Shown piece after piece: positions 16,491 through 24,770 of a DNA stretch of 64,000 nt; the stretch's first letter is position 1, and every line of letters starts with the position of its first letter. This DNA comes from Verrucomicrobiaceae bacterium (GTDB taxonomy: Bacteria > Verrucomicrobiota > Verrucomicrobiia > Verrucomicrobiales > Verrucomicrobiaceae), in contig JAIXSY010000025.1 of NCBI GenBank assembly GCA_027484445.1, positions 186,001 to 250,000 of the forward strand, written 5' to 3'. The notes under the pieces are model-generated. The model did not search any database, was not told the DNA's origin, and saw only the letters and a program-made list of their open reading frames with translations. The translations under genes were made by a program, and so were the position numbers.

Positions 16491-17777
16491 ATGCCGAAGA
16501 TCATCGAAATGCCCAAGCTCAGCGACACCATGACCGAGGGCACCCTTGCCAAGTGGACCGTCAAAGAAGGGGACACGGTGGAAGTGGGAAAACCCATCGC
16601 CGATGTCGAGACCGACAAAGCGACGATGGAGTATGCCAGTCCCTTTGAAGGCAAGATCCTAAAAATCATCGCCGCTACAGGTGTGAAAGTTCCCCTCGGC
16701 AGCCCATTGGCAGTGGTTCTCGAAGAGGGAGAAGAAGCGCCTGCCAATCTGGATGAACTCATCGCGAAAGCCCAGGCCGCAGCTGCTCCAGCCCCGAAAG
16801 AAGAGAAACCCGCTGGTGGTGGAGCCAAGAAAGTATCCGCCCCAGGACCGCGCCTGCCCACGGCTCCTCAGCCCATGCGTCGTGCGGTCGCTAGCCATGT
16901 GCGCGTGAAGGCAAGCCCCCTGGCGAAAAAGATCGCTGAAGAAAAAGGCTTGGACCTGACCACACTCATCGGCACCGGCCCTGGTGGGCGCATCGTTCGT
17001 GCCGATGTCGAGAATGCTCCTGTCAGTGGCAGCAGCAACGCTCGTGTGGCAGCCACACCGGCCATCCGTCCGACTTATGGCCCGGAGGATGAACGCACGC
17101 CAACAAGCACAATGCGGAATATCATCGCCGAGCGTCTGCTGGCCTCCAAGACTCAGATTCCCCACTTCTATCTCCAAATTGAAGTCGATTCTGCGCCGCT
17201 GATGGACTTCCGCGCCCACCTAAATGCCAGTGCCGAGAAGACCGGTGGCGTGAAATACACTGTCAACGATTTCATCCTCAAGGCAGTGATCCGCTCTGCC
17301 CAGGCCCAGCCAGCAATCAATGCCGCCTGGGATGGCGATGCGATCGTGAAATTCAAGTCCGTTGGCCTCAGCGTTGCCATCGCCATCGACGACGGTCTTG
17401 TCACCCCTGTCATCAAGCAAGCCGAGAAGAAGACCCTGGCTGAAATCAGCGCTGCCGTGAAGGATCTCGCAGGCAAGGCCAAGAACAAAAAACTCAGCCC
17501 GGACGACTTTGCTGGCGGCACCATCACGGTGTCCAACCTAGGTTCCTATGGCATCGACCAGTTCGCCGCGATCATCAATCCCCCTCAAGCAGCCATCATC
17601 TCCGTGGGTAGCATTCGCAAGGTGCCTGTCGTCGATGACAAAGGCAACGTCGTCGCCGGTCAACGCATGTGGATTGGTCTGAGTGGCGACCACCGCGTCG
17701 TCGATGGAGCTGTCGCTGCCACCTTCCTGCAGGAAATGCGCAAGCTCCTGGAGAACCCAGCTCTGATGCTCGTGTGA
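16491..17777 (+). CDS. pdhC: Dihydrolipoamide acetyltransferase, E2 of pyruvate dehydrogenase
   Basis: A 428-residue E2 core subunit transferring the acetyl group from lipoyl to CoA. Domains in order: one lipoyl domain (residues 1-80) with Lys43 in ETDKATM as the lipoylation site; an Ala/Pro-rich linker; the peripheral subunit-binding domain (RVKASPLAKKIAEEKG...GTGPGGRIV, ~138-175); and the catalytic acyltransferase domain (~200-428) with the active-site GDHRVVDG (His401, Asp405). The single lipoyl domain and the opening PKIIEMPKLSDTMTEG match pyruvate rather than 2-oxoglutarate or branched-chain E2. E1 and E3 genes are not adjacent, so the complex is encoded at dispersed loci. A lipoate-ligase-family gene near 28 kb could supply the cofactor attachment. 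Confidence 0.93.
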   Translation: MPKIIEMPKLSDTMTEGTLAKWTVKEGDTVEVGKPIADVETDKATMEYASPFEGKILKIIAATGVKVPLGSPLAVVLEEGEEAPANLDELIAKAQAAAAPAPKEEKPAGGGAKKVSAPGPRLPTAPQPMRRAVASHVRVKASPLAKKIAEEKGLDLTTLIGTGPGGRIVRADVENAPVSGSSNARVAATPAIRPTYGPEDERTPTSTMRNIIAERLLASKTQIPHFYLQIEVDSAPLMDFRAHLNASAEKTGGVKYTVNDFILKAVIRSAQAQPAINAAWDGDAIVKFKSVGLSVAIAIDDGLVTPVIKQAEKKTLAEISAAVKDLAGKAKNKKLSPDDFAGGTITVSNLGSYGIDQFAAIINPPQAAIISVGSIRKVPVVDDKGNVVAGQRMWIGLSGDHRVVDGAVAATFLQEMRKLLENPALMLV

Positions 17778-17841
17778 CCCGCCTTTGAGATGCTGGCTTG
17801 TCAGGTCAGCTGACCAAGACGAATCTTTTGCCAAGTCAGCC

Positions 17842-18334
17842 GTGATCATCGCTTCCGACAAAGAGCCCCACGTCATCGCTGACGTGGAGGCTGCTTATTT
17901 GAAACAAAGAGGCAAGCCTACGCCAGGACCAGGACATGTGCTGTGCCAACTCAATCTCGGTGCTGAATTCAAAAGAATCTCAAGGCTAAATAGCTTTGAG
18001 CGAGTTAAACTTGGAATTGATCGGCAAAAAATCAGTTCCTGACCTTTGTGTTTACGCCAAAGAAGACTGGGCGTTTATCCGTCACCAGACCTGGGTGACA
18101 TTGGCACCTCGCATTGCGGTTGAGATCATTTCGCCATCCCAGACGATTGAGGAAATGACCAGCAAGATCCACGAACTGCTGGCCGCAGCAGTGCCGAGTG
18201 TGTGGCTGGTCTTGCCCTTTGCCCGGGTGATTACCGTGTTTCAAAAAAAGGCCCCGCTCATCAGCTGCACGAGTGGCGTGCTGACCGATCCCGTCACGGG
18301 GATCTCGGTGAAAGTGGACGCGATTTTCGGCTGA
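17842..18334 (+). pseudogene. Uma2-family (DUF820) gene disrupted by a frameshift
   Basis: Two overlapping frames together reconstruct one Uma2-family protein of the PD-(D/E)xK endonuclease superfamily. The first frame gives ADVEAAYLKQRGKPTPGPGH...LNLGAEF and then derails. From about 17990 the next frame gives LSELNLELIGKKSVPDLCVY, the PRIAVEIISPSQTIEEM block with the E-I-x-SPSQ signature, and ...GVLTDPVTGISVKVDAIFG. The second frame has a stop at 17987 and the first runs on out of phase to 18042, so the shift lies near 17990-18000. No homopolymer explains it. It may be genuine inactivation or a sequencing error. Uma2 proteins are of unclear function and often occur in many copies. Confidence 0.65.
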
Positions 18335-18435
18335 CGGCTGCGCGGCTTGCGCTAAGGCGAATCAGTCGGCAAGATTGAGACGGAAGAAGTGGTCTCAGGC
18401 CACGTATTTTTGGCGCAAACCCCCACCCTCCAGAC

Positions 18436-19485
18436 ATGAAGTCTCTTCACGCTAGCCTGATCCTCCTCCTGTCTGCCCCTGCCCTGCCCGCTCAGGACAA
18501 CAAACCTGCTGCCGCACCTCCGGCTAAGCTTGACGCCGCTAGCCCGCAGTCGGCGGCAACAGCCACAGCGACTCCTTCACCTGCCCCACCATCGGCGAAG
18601 TCAGCACCGCCCAAAGCTCCACAGCCTCCCCCGCCGAAGCCGGAAGCGCCCAAAGCTCCAGCAGCTGCCGAATCCAAACCCATACCCGCGCCAGCCAAAC
18701 TGCCGCCACCCCCACCCCCGAAACCAGTCTCTGTCTTTAAAGACAAAGCCTTGGAAACGGCCGTGCGGAAGCAGGTTTTTGCCAAGCGCGACACTCAAGA
18801 ACCACTCACGGCTGAAGACGTCGCTACCGTGGCCATCATTGAAGGCAAAGGCCTTGGGATCAGCGACCTAACCGGCCTGGAAAAGTGCATCGCGCTCGCC
18901 TCGCTCACCCTTCCCGACAACAAAATCACCAGCGTAGCTGCCTTGAAAGGTTTGGAGCGACTTCAGTTCATCGACCTGGGCAATAACCAAGTGACAGATC
19001 TCACACCTTTGGCCAGTTGCAAAGCCCTGCAATACATCGAGCTAACGAACAACAAAGTCACGGATGTCACACCGCTGGGGAGCATTGCCGCGCTGAACTC
19101 GCTGTATCTCGCGGGTAACCAGATCACCGACGTGAGCGCTGTTTTTCAACTCCCTAAAGTTTGGACGCTCTACCTTGACGGCAACAAAGTCGCGAAGCTG
19201 GACGGCATTGGTCAGATGAAATGGCTCTCCATGCTTTCCCTGAAGGGTAACCAAGTGTCTGACATCACCCCGCTGGAATCGCTAACGGAGCTGCAGTTTT
19301 TATTCTTGGACAAAAACCCCGTCACAGACATCTCCCCTCTCTATCGAGCCTGGAAAAAGGACAACGAGGGCAGCCGCGAATGGGCACCCTATTGCCAAAT
19401 CTTCCTCACAGACTGCCCGCTCAGCGACGATGCGAAGAAACAGATCGAGGAGCTCAAAAAAGCCGGTGCGCGCATCACCCCTTGA
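18436..19485 (+). CDS. Exported leucine-rich-repeat protein with Pro/Ala-rich linker
   Basis: A 349-residue protein with a signal peptide (MKSLHASLILLLSAPALPA) and a long Pro/Ala/Lys-rich spacer at residues ~22-95. A short helical cap follows (KALETAVRKQVFAK). Then come about seven leucine-rich repeats of the 22-residue internalin type with N-x-(I/V)-T-D at the turn: LPDNKITSVAAL, LGNNQVTDLTPL, LTNNKVTDVTPL, LAGNQITDVSAV, LDGNKVAKLDGI, LKGNQVSDITPL, LDKNPVTDISPL. LRR proteins of this kind mediate binding. The proline-rich spacer suggests the repeats are held away from the membrane or cross the wall. No anchor was seen at the C-terminus. It stands alone between the Uma2 fragment and the CCA enzyme. 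Confidence 0.88.
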   Translation: MKSLHASLILLLSAPALPAQDNKPAAAPPAKLDAASPQSAATATATPSPAPPSAKSAPPKAPQPPPPKPEAPKAPAAAESKPIPAPAKLPPPPPPKPVSVFKDKALETAVRKQVFAKRDTQEPLTAEDVATVAIIEGKGLGISDLTGLEKCIALASLTLPDNKITSVAALKGLERLQFIDLGNNQVTDLTPLASCKALQYIELTNNKVTDVTPLGSIAALNSLYLAGNQITDVSAVFQLPKVWTLYLDGNKVAKLDGIGQMKWLSMLSLKGNQVSDITPLESLTELQFLFLDKNPVTDISPLYRAWKKDNEGSREWAPYCQIFLTDCPLSDDAKKQIEELKKAGARITP

Positions 19486-19552
19486 TCTCTGAACATGGTT
19501 CTGGAGAAAGCTCGTTGTCAGGGCTGGTGTGATCTGCTTTTAGCTAGGGCAT

Positions 19553-20866
19553 ATGTTGACCACTGCCACAGCGATCATTCAGAGGCTACGCCAATCAGGC
19601 CACGAGGCTCTGCTGGCTGGTGGTTGTGTGCGGGATGAACTGCTTGGCCGACCGCCCAAAGACTATGACGTGGCCACTAGCGCCACGCCAGATGAGGTGG
19701 TGTGCCTGTTCCCTGGAGCCTTGACAGTCGGTGCGCACTTTGGCGTCGTCGTCGTGAGACTGCATGGGCACCAAGTCGAGGTAGCTACCTTCCGCACGGA
19801 TGGTAGCTATCAGGACGGGCGCAGACCGGAGAGCGTGACTTTTTCCAGCGCTGAAGAGGACGCCAAGCGACGCGACTTCACCATCAACGGCCTTTTCCGC
19901 GATCCCATCGCAGGCCGGGTCATTGATCATGTGGGTGGCATCAGGGACTTGGAAAAACGCCTGCTTAGGGCCATCGGCGACCCCGTTCAGCGTTTCCAAG
20001 AAGACCGCCTACGCCTGCTCCGAGCCGTGCGCTTTGCCACCGTGCTAGGCTTTGACATCGAGCCTGACACCTGGCGGGCCCTCGTGGCTCATGCACCTGC
20101 CATCCTCTCGGTGAGCGCCGAGCGCATTCGCGATGAACTGGTGCGCATCTTGGTGCATCCGGCGCGCCTCCGCGGCTTCGACTTGCTCGTGGAAAGCGGC
20201 CTCATGGCACAGGTGCTTCCAGAGATCCTGAATCTAAAAGGCGTGGAGCAGCCACCACAGTGGCATCCTGAGGGGGATGTTTTCATTCACACCCGCCTCA
20301 TGCTCAGCCAACTCCCCGAAGATGCCACCCTGCCCCTCGTGCTCAGCGTGCTGCTGCATGACATCGCCAAACCCGCTACCTTTGCCGTAGATGAAACGGG
20401 CCGCATCCGCTTCAACGGTCATGATAAGCTCGGAGCCCAGATGGCAGAAGACATCCTGAGACGGCTGCGCTTTCCTAATGATGTCATCGAACCCACCTGC
20501 ACAGCAGTGGAGCATCACATGGTCTTCAAGGATGTGAAAAAGATGCGCAACAGCACTCTGCGACGAATGATGGCACGGCCCACTTGGCCAGATGAGCTCG
20601 CCCTGCATCGCGTGGATTGCTTGGGGTCCAATGGCAACCTAGAGAACTACCACTTCATGCTGAGCAAGGCCGATGAATTCGCCCAGACACCGCTCATTCC
20701 TCAACCCCTGCTGACCGGACGTGACCTGATCGAAAAAGGCTGGTCACCGGGCAAAGAGCTCGGCCTCCTGCTGAAAAAAGCACAAGATGCACAGCTCGAA
20801 GGTCTGCTTTCCACCCGTGAGGATGCCCTGGCGTGGCTGACCACGCAATCGCCAGCGAGTCATTGA
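19553..20866 (+). CDS. cca: CCA tRNA nucleotidyltransferase (class II, with HD domain)
   Basis: A 437-residue enzyme adding or repairing the 3' CCA of tRNAs. The nucleotidyltransferase head is unmistakable: GGCVRDELLGRPPKDYDVAT near residues 22-41 with the catalytic D-x-D, followed by the conserved RRDFTINGLF block. The neck contains EDRLRLLRAVRFA. A C-terminal HD domain (VLLHDIAKP, then HHMVFKD) is present, as in many bacterial members. The poly(A) polymerase PcnB is closely related. The size, the HD domain and the absence of a long basic C-terminal tail favour a CCA enzyme. The encoded tRNA-Ser in this window already carries CCA, so this enzyme could act in repair. It is monocistronic. Confidence 0.88.
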   Translation: MLTTATAIIQRLRQSGHEALLAGGCVRDELLGRPPKDYDVATSATPDEVVCLFPGALTVGAHFGVVVVRLHGHQVEVATFRTDGSYQDGRRPESVTFSSAEEDAKRRDFTINGLFRDPIAGRVIDHVGGIRDLEKRLLRAIGDPVQRFQEDRLRLLRAVRFATVLGFDIEPDTWRALVAHAPAILSVSAERIRDELVRILVHPARLRGFDLLVESGLMAQVLPEILNLKGVEQPPQWHPEGDVFIHTRLMLSQLPEDATLPLVLSVLLHDIAKPATFAVDETGRIRFNGHDKLGAQMAEDILRRLRFPNDVIEPTCTAVEHHMVFKDVKKMRNSTLRRMMARPTWPDELALHRVDCLGSNGNLENYHFMLSKADEFAQTPLIPQPLLTGRDLIEKGWSPGKELGLLLKKAQDAQLEGLLSTREDALAWLTTQSPASH

Positions 20867-20998
20867 GATACTGCTCATGGCACAGGAAGGTCTGGCGGCT
20901 CCCTCCATCGGAAAATAGCGCTCAGGTGACGACATCGTCACAAAGCCGCAGGTGGCGTCCCCTCAGTTCGATGAACTATGGGATTGCCAATTTCTGCC

Positions 20999-21862
20999 AT
21001 GTTTTACCGAAAGCCTGCCTCCGTCCTGACACGCACCCTCTTCGCGATAGCTTCTGTGGCGACCAGCCTGATGGCCCAAGATGAAGCCAGCCTCACGGCC
21101 AATGACATCATCCAACGTTATGCCGCAGGAAACCGCACAAAGTCAGAGATGGCCTACATCAAAATGCAAGTTCAGGCACCGAGCGCAGCCCCTGTGGAGC
21201 GCCGCATCTTGCTCGCCTACAAGGAGCAAGATGGCAAAGAGTCGATGTTCATGCGCTTGCTGATGCCCAAAGAGGTCGAAGGCGTCACACTCCTTGCCGC
21301 TACTGCCGCTGACAAGACACTGTCCTATCATTTCTTCCTGCCAGCTTTTGGCAAAATGAAGCAACTGACGCCCGAGGCACGCCAAGGTGCCTTTTTGGGC
21401 TCGGACTACACCTTTGAGGACCTGCTGCGCGAAGTCCCTGAATGGCACAGCTATGAAAAAATGAAGGACGACACCGTGGGTGAGGCCACCTGCTACGTGA
21501 TCCGCGCAAAAGAAAACCGAGCAGAAAAAGAGAGCGCCTATGCCTACCGCGATCTCTACATCGAAAAAGGCAACTTTCACCTGCGCAAAGTCGCTTATTA
21601 TAACGCCAAGGACAGTCTGGTAAAGATGCTCACTGCTTCGGGTTACGACGCAAAATCGGTGAAGGGCAAAACGACACGGCCCCAAGAAGCCGTCATGCTC
21701 TCCGTAGAAACAGGCAGCAAAACAACCTTCACGGTCATCGAAGGTCGCGTCGATGAAGGCATTGATGATGAATACTTCACGCCAGCAAAGCTAGAAAACT
21801 GGCCGCTTCTGGATGTCGAAGAATTCATCTTCGATCTGGGCATGACCGTGGACGTGAACTGA
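20999..21862 (+). CDS. LolA-like outer-membrane-lipoprotein-sorting-type protein
   Basis: A 287-residue exported protein. The start MFYRKPASVLTRTL was preferred to the ATG 21 bases upstream because it gives a compact signal peptide ending SLMAQ. The mature part has a LolA/LppX-like half-barrel pattern: ASLTANDIIQRYAAGNR, ...MRLLMPKEVEGVTLL, and the GSDYTFEDLLRE segment, which is nearly diagnostic of the 'outer membrane lipoprotein-sorting protein' (LolA-like) family. Members are typically encoded directly before an RND/MMPL transporter, as here (36-base gap), and are thought to carry a lipid or lipoprotein that the transporter moves across the envelope. The substrate is unknown. Confidence 0.85.
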   Translation: MFYRKPASVLTRTLFAIASVATSLMAQDEASLTANDIIQRYAAGNRTKSEMAYIKMQVQAPSAAPVERRILLAYKEQDGKESMFMRLLMPKEVEGVTLLAATAADKTLSYHFFLPAFGKMKQLTPEARQGAFLGSDYTFEDLLREVPEWHSYEKMKDDTVGEATCYVIRAKENRAEKESAYAYRDLYIEKGNFHLRKVAYYNAKDSLVKMLTASGYDAKSVKGKTTRPQEAVMLSVETGSKTTFTVIEGRVDEGIDDEYFTPAKLENWPLLDVEEFIFDLGMTVDVN

Positions 21863-21898
21863 CGCCTAGCGAGCTAGCGCGAACCCACCTTAGCCAGC

Positions 21899-24646
21899 GT
21901 GACTCGTCTTGCCCTTCTCTGCTGGAAATATTGGAAGAGTTGCCTCTTCACCGTCGCCCTGCTGACCACACTGGCTGTGCCAAGGGCACTGAAGATCCAG
22001 CTCGATCTCAGTGTCGAAAGCCTCTACCCCGCCTCCAGCCAAGCAGTCAGCGAGTATGAAAAGGTCAAACAAGCCTTTGGCAGCGATGCGGTCGCTGCCG
22101 TGTATGTGGAAGATGCCGCTCTCTTTAGCCCAGCCCGTCTTAAGCTGCTCCAGAGCATCCACCAGCAGCTGCTTCAGCTCCCCTTCATCGTCAAAGTGGA
22201 GAGTCTCTTCAGCCTGCCAGACGTTCGCGACCAGGGCGGCATGATTAGCACGGCCCCCGTGCTAGCCAAACTGCCCCAAACCGAGGCCGAAGCCGCCACT
22301 GCACGTGATCGAGCACTGAACAATCCACTGTTGCGTCATCAACTTATTTCCAAAGACGGCACGGCCGTGCTGATGCTGCTGCGTCTTTCCGCCAAACATC
22401 AAGAGATCAGCCAAGAGGCGCGCGCTGAAGCTTTGGAAAAGATCCTGAATCCACATCGAGACCGTTTCACCCAACTTTTCCAAGTGGGAGATCCGTTTGT
22501 GCAGAGTTGGATGAAGCAACAACTCGCCACGGATCAGCGCCTGATCTTGCCTGCGGCTTTGGGCATTGTGTTGCTGCTTCTTGTTCTAACCCAGCGAAGC
22601 TTCTGGGCGGGTGTTGTGCCGGTCCTGAATGCGGCTTTTGCCATCGTGTGGACCGCTGCGCTGATGCAACTGCTGGGCATTCCGATCAATTTCCTGAATT
22701 CGATTCTGCCCGCGCTGATTGTCATCATCGGAGCCACAAGTGATGTTCATTTCATTCACGAGTATCGTGAGCATCTCGCCCAAGGGATGGACGCCGACGA
22801 GGCCATGAAGTCTGCCCTGCATCGCCTCGCTTTGCCACTGCTGCTCACCTGTTCGACGACTGTTCTGGGTTTCGCGACCACGGCCCTGAGTGATTTGCCA
22901 ATCCTTCGCGATTTCGGCACAGCCGCCACGATCGGAATGAGCGCTCGCTTCTTCATTTCCATCGTGCTGCTGCCTTCCATCTTACGGTTGCTCGGACGTG
23001 TCATCCAGGCTGAGCAAAGCCACCCCATCGCGGAAGAAAGCCTGAGTGGTCGCATCGCGCGTGGGCTGGTCGCGTTTTTGCACCGGCAGAGCAAGCCTGT
23101 CATGGCACTGCTCCTTCTCCTCTTTGGAACAGCGCTCTGGCAGGCCAGCCACATTCAGCCCGGGAATGACCTGAGTTCCTTCCTTCGTCCCGAATCTCCC
23201 GTGCGGGTGAGAGATCGCATCGTGAGTGAGAACTTAGCAGGCTTGACCTTGCTGACGCTAGTGCTCAAGGCTGACCCCGGAGAGTTTTTGGAACCTCGCG
23301 CGCTCAAGCACTTGGAAGCACTGACCACTCGACTGCGCACGGTGGAGGGCGTGGCAGCGGTCACCTCTTTTTCAGATCTGCTCGCTCGCATGAATGCCCA
23401 GCTGCGGGGTGGTGATGCTCGCTTTGAACAGGTGCCCGATGAAGCCGCTTCGATTCGTCAGATGATGCTTTTCCTGCATCCCAAGGATTATCAGCCTTGG
23501 CTGAGCACGGACCACAGCCAAGCTGCCATTCAGATTCGCTGCTTGTCTTCCACCTCCACCCGTTTGCTTGAGCTAAAGCAAAGCCTCGAAAAAGTCATCC
23601 AGGAGAATCCCAGCCATGCCAATGCCTACACGCTGACGGGCAGCGCTTTGCTGATCGCCCAAGCAGCTGAATCCATCACGCAGGGCCAAGTCTCCTCGCT
23701 GGGCACCATGATGCTGATGGTGTTTTTGATCGTCTGGGGCATCTTCCTTTCTGCTCGCTGTGGCTTCATCACTCTGCTGGTGAATCTTTTCCCAGTGGCC
23801 ATGATCTTTGGCCTGATGGGTGCCAGTGGCATCACCTTGAACATCGGCACCTGCATGGTGGCTGCGATCACCCTCGGCATCGCGGTGGATGACACGCTGC
23901 ATCTCCTCGTGCGCTTCAATCGCGAAGCTCGGGAACGCAAAAACGAGCGGCTCGGCATTGAGGCTGCGATTCGCGAAGAGCTCGCCCCCATCTCCATCAC
24001 CACCATTGCCCTTGCGGCAGGCTTTGGCATGCTGACACTGTCCAGCTTTCAGCCAGTGCGCGAGTTTGGTTTGCTCAGCGCAGGCGTCATGGCGTTGGGC
24101 CTGATCACCGACATGATCGTCACCCCTGTGATGTTTGGCAGGACTCGCATCGTGACCCTATGGGACATCCTGGGTTTGAAGGTGCGTCAGTCTCTGATTG
24201 AAAAGTCGCCCTTCTTTGCAGGCCTCAGCGCTTGGCAAGCAAGGCGAGTCATTCTCGCCTCAAACGTCGTTGAGCATGAAGCTGGAGACATTCCGGTGAA
24301 AGCAGGAGACATCGGCAGCTCTCTTTACGTAGTCCTCTCGGGTGAACTCCAAGCGAGCCTTCATACCCCTCAAGGTAGAAAGGTGCTGAAGGAGATGCAG
24401 CCAGGTGATGTCTTTGGTGAAATGGCTTTCGTAACCCGCCAGCGGCGCACGGCTGATGTCACTGCCCTTTCTGCCACCAAGCTGCTGAAGCTGAACTATG
24501 ATGAACTCAGTCGCCTGCGGCGATTCAGTCCTTATCTGGCTTCCCAACTGTTGTTCAACATCTCACGCATCGTCTGCGAAAGAGCTGTGACGTCCGCACA
24601 TTCGCCTAACCTGAACTTAGGAAAGATCGCGGAACCGAAAACGTGA
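21899..24646 (+). CDS. RND/MMPL-family transporter with C-terminal cyclic-nucleotide-binding domain
   Basis: A 915-residue inner-membrane transporter with a GTG start. The first helix is at residues ~14-32. Two homologous halves follow, each with a periplasmic loop and a bundle of helices. Half one includes ILPAALGIVLLLLVLTQRSF and LNSILPALIVIIGATSDVHF; half two includes MMLMVFLIVWGIFLSARCG and MVAAITLGIAVDDTLHLLVR, the 'GIAVDD' segment carrying the proton-relay Asp region of MMPL/HpnN-type RND proteins. Unusually, residues ~774-890 form a CNB domain: EAGDIPVKAGDIGSSLYVVL, SGELQASL and GDVFGEMAFVTRQRRTADV, the last matching the phosphate-binding cassette pattern G-E-(M/L)-A-...-R-(T/R)-A. The partner is the LolA-like gene just upstream. 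The fusion suggests ligand-gated export of a lipid, or a cytoplasmic scaffold. Confidence 0.9.
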   Translation: MTRLALLCWKYWKSCLFTVALLTTLAVPRALKIQLDLSVESLYPASSQAVSEYEKVKQAFGSDAVAAVYVEDAALFSPARLKLLQSIHQQLLQLPFIVKVESLFSLPDVRDQGGMISTAPVLAKLPQTEAEAATARDRALNNPLLRHQLISKDGTAVLMLLRLSAKHQEISQEARAEALEKILNPHRDRFTQLFQVGDPFVQSWMKQQLATDQRLILPAALGIVLLLLVLTQRSFWAGVVPVLNAAFAIVWTAALMQLLGIPINFLNSILPALIVIIGATSDVHFIHEYREHLAQGMDADEAMKSALHRLALPLLLTCSTTVLGFATTALSDLPILRDFGTAATIGMSARFFISIVLLPSILRLLGRVIQAEQSHPIAEESLSGRIARGLVAFLHRQSKPVMALLLLLFGTALWQASHIQPGNDLSSFLRPESPVRVRDRIVSENLAGLTLLTLVLKADPGEFLEPRALKHLEALTTRLRTVEGVAAVTSFSDLLARMNAQLRGGDARFEQVPDEAASIRQMMLFLHPKDYQPWLSTDHSQAAIQIRCLSSTSTRLLELKQSLEKVIQENPSHANAYTLTGSALLIAQAAESITQGQVSSLGTMMLMVFLIVWGIFLSARCGFITLLVNLFPVAMIFGLMGASGITLNIGTCMVAAITLGIAVDDTLHLLVRFNREARERKNERLGIEAAIREELAPISITTIALAAGFGMLTLSSFQPVREFGLLSAGVMALGLITDMIVTPVMFGRTRIVTLWDILGLKVRQSLIEKSPFFAGLSAWQARRVILASNVVEHEAGDIPVKAGDIGSSLYVVLSGELQASLHTPQGRKVLKEMQPGDVFGEMAFVTRQRRTADVTALSATKLLKLNYDELSRLRRFSPYLASQLLFNISRIVCERAVTSAHSPNLNLGKIAEPKT

Positions 24647-24770
24647 AACGATTGGGCCAACCTCATTCCCTGGGTGAAAGATTCAGAAACGATGTGTTTT
24701 GTTAAGCACAAGTAAACGAGATGGGCAGGAAGCTGGCCTTTGTTCAAGATGAAGGTGTCACCTCACTCCC

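Noticed and set aside
17804..17815. GGTCAGCTGACC palindrome after the E2 gene
   Set aside because: It lacks a T-tract and lies in a region with no clear regulated gene; could be chance.
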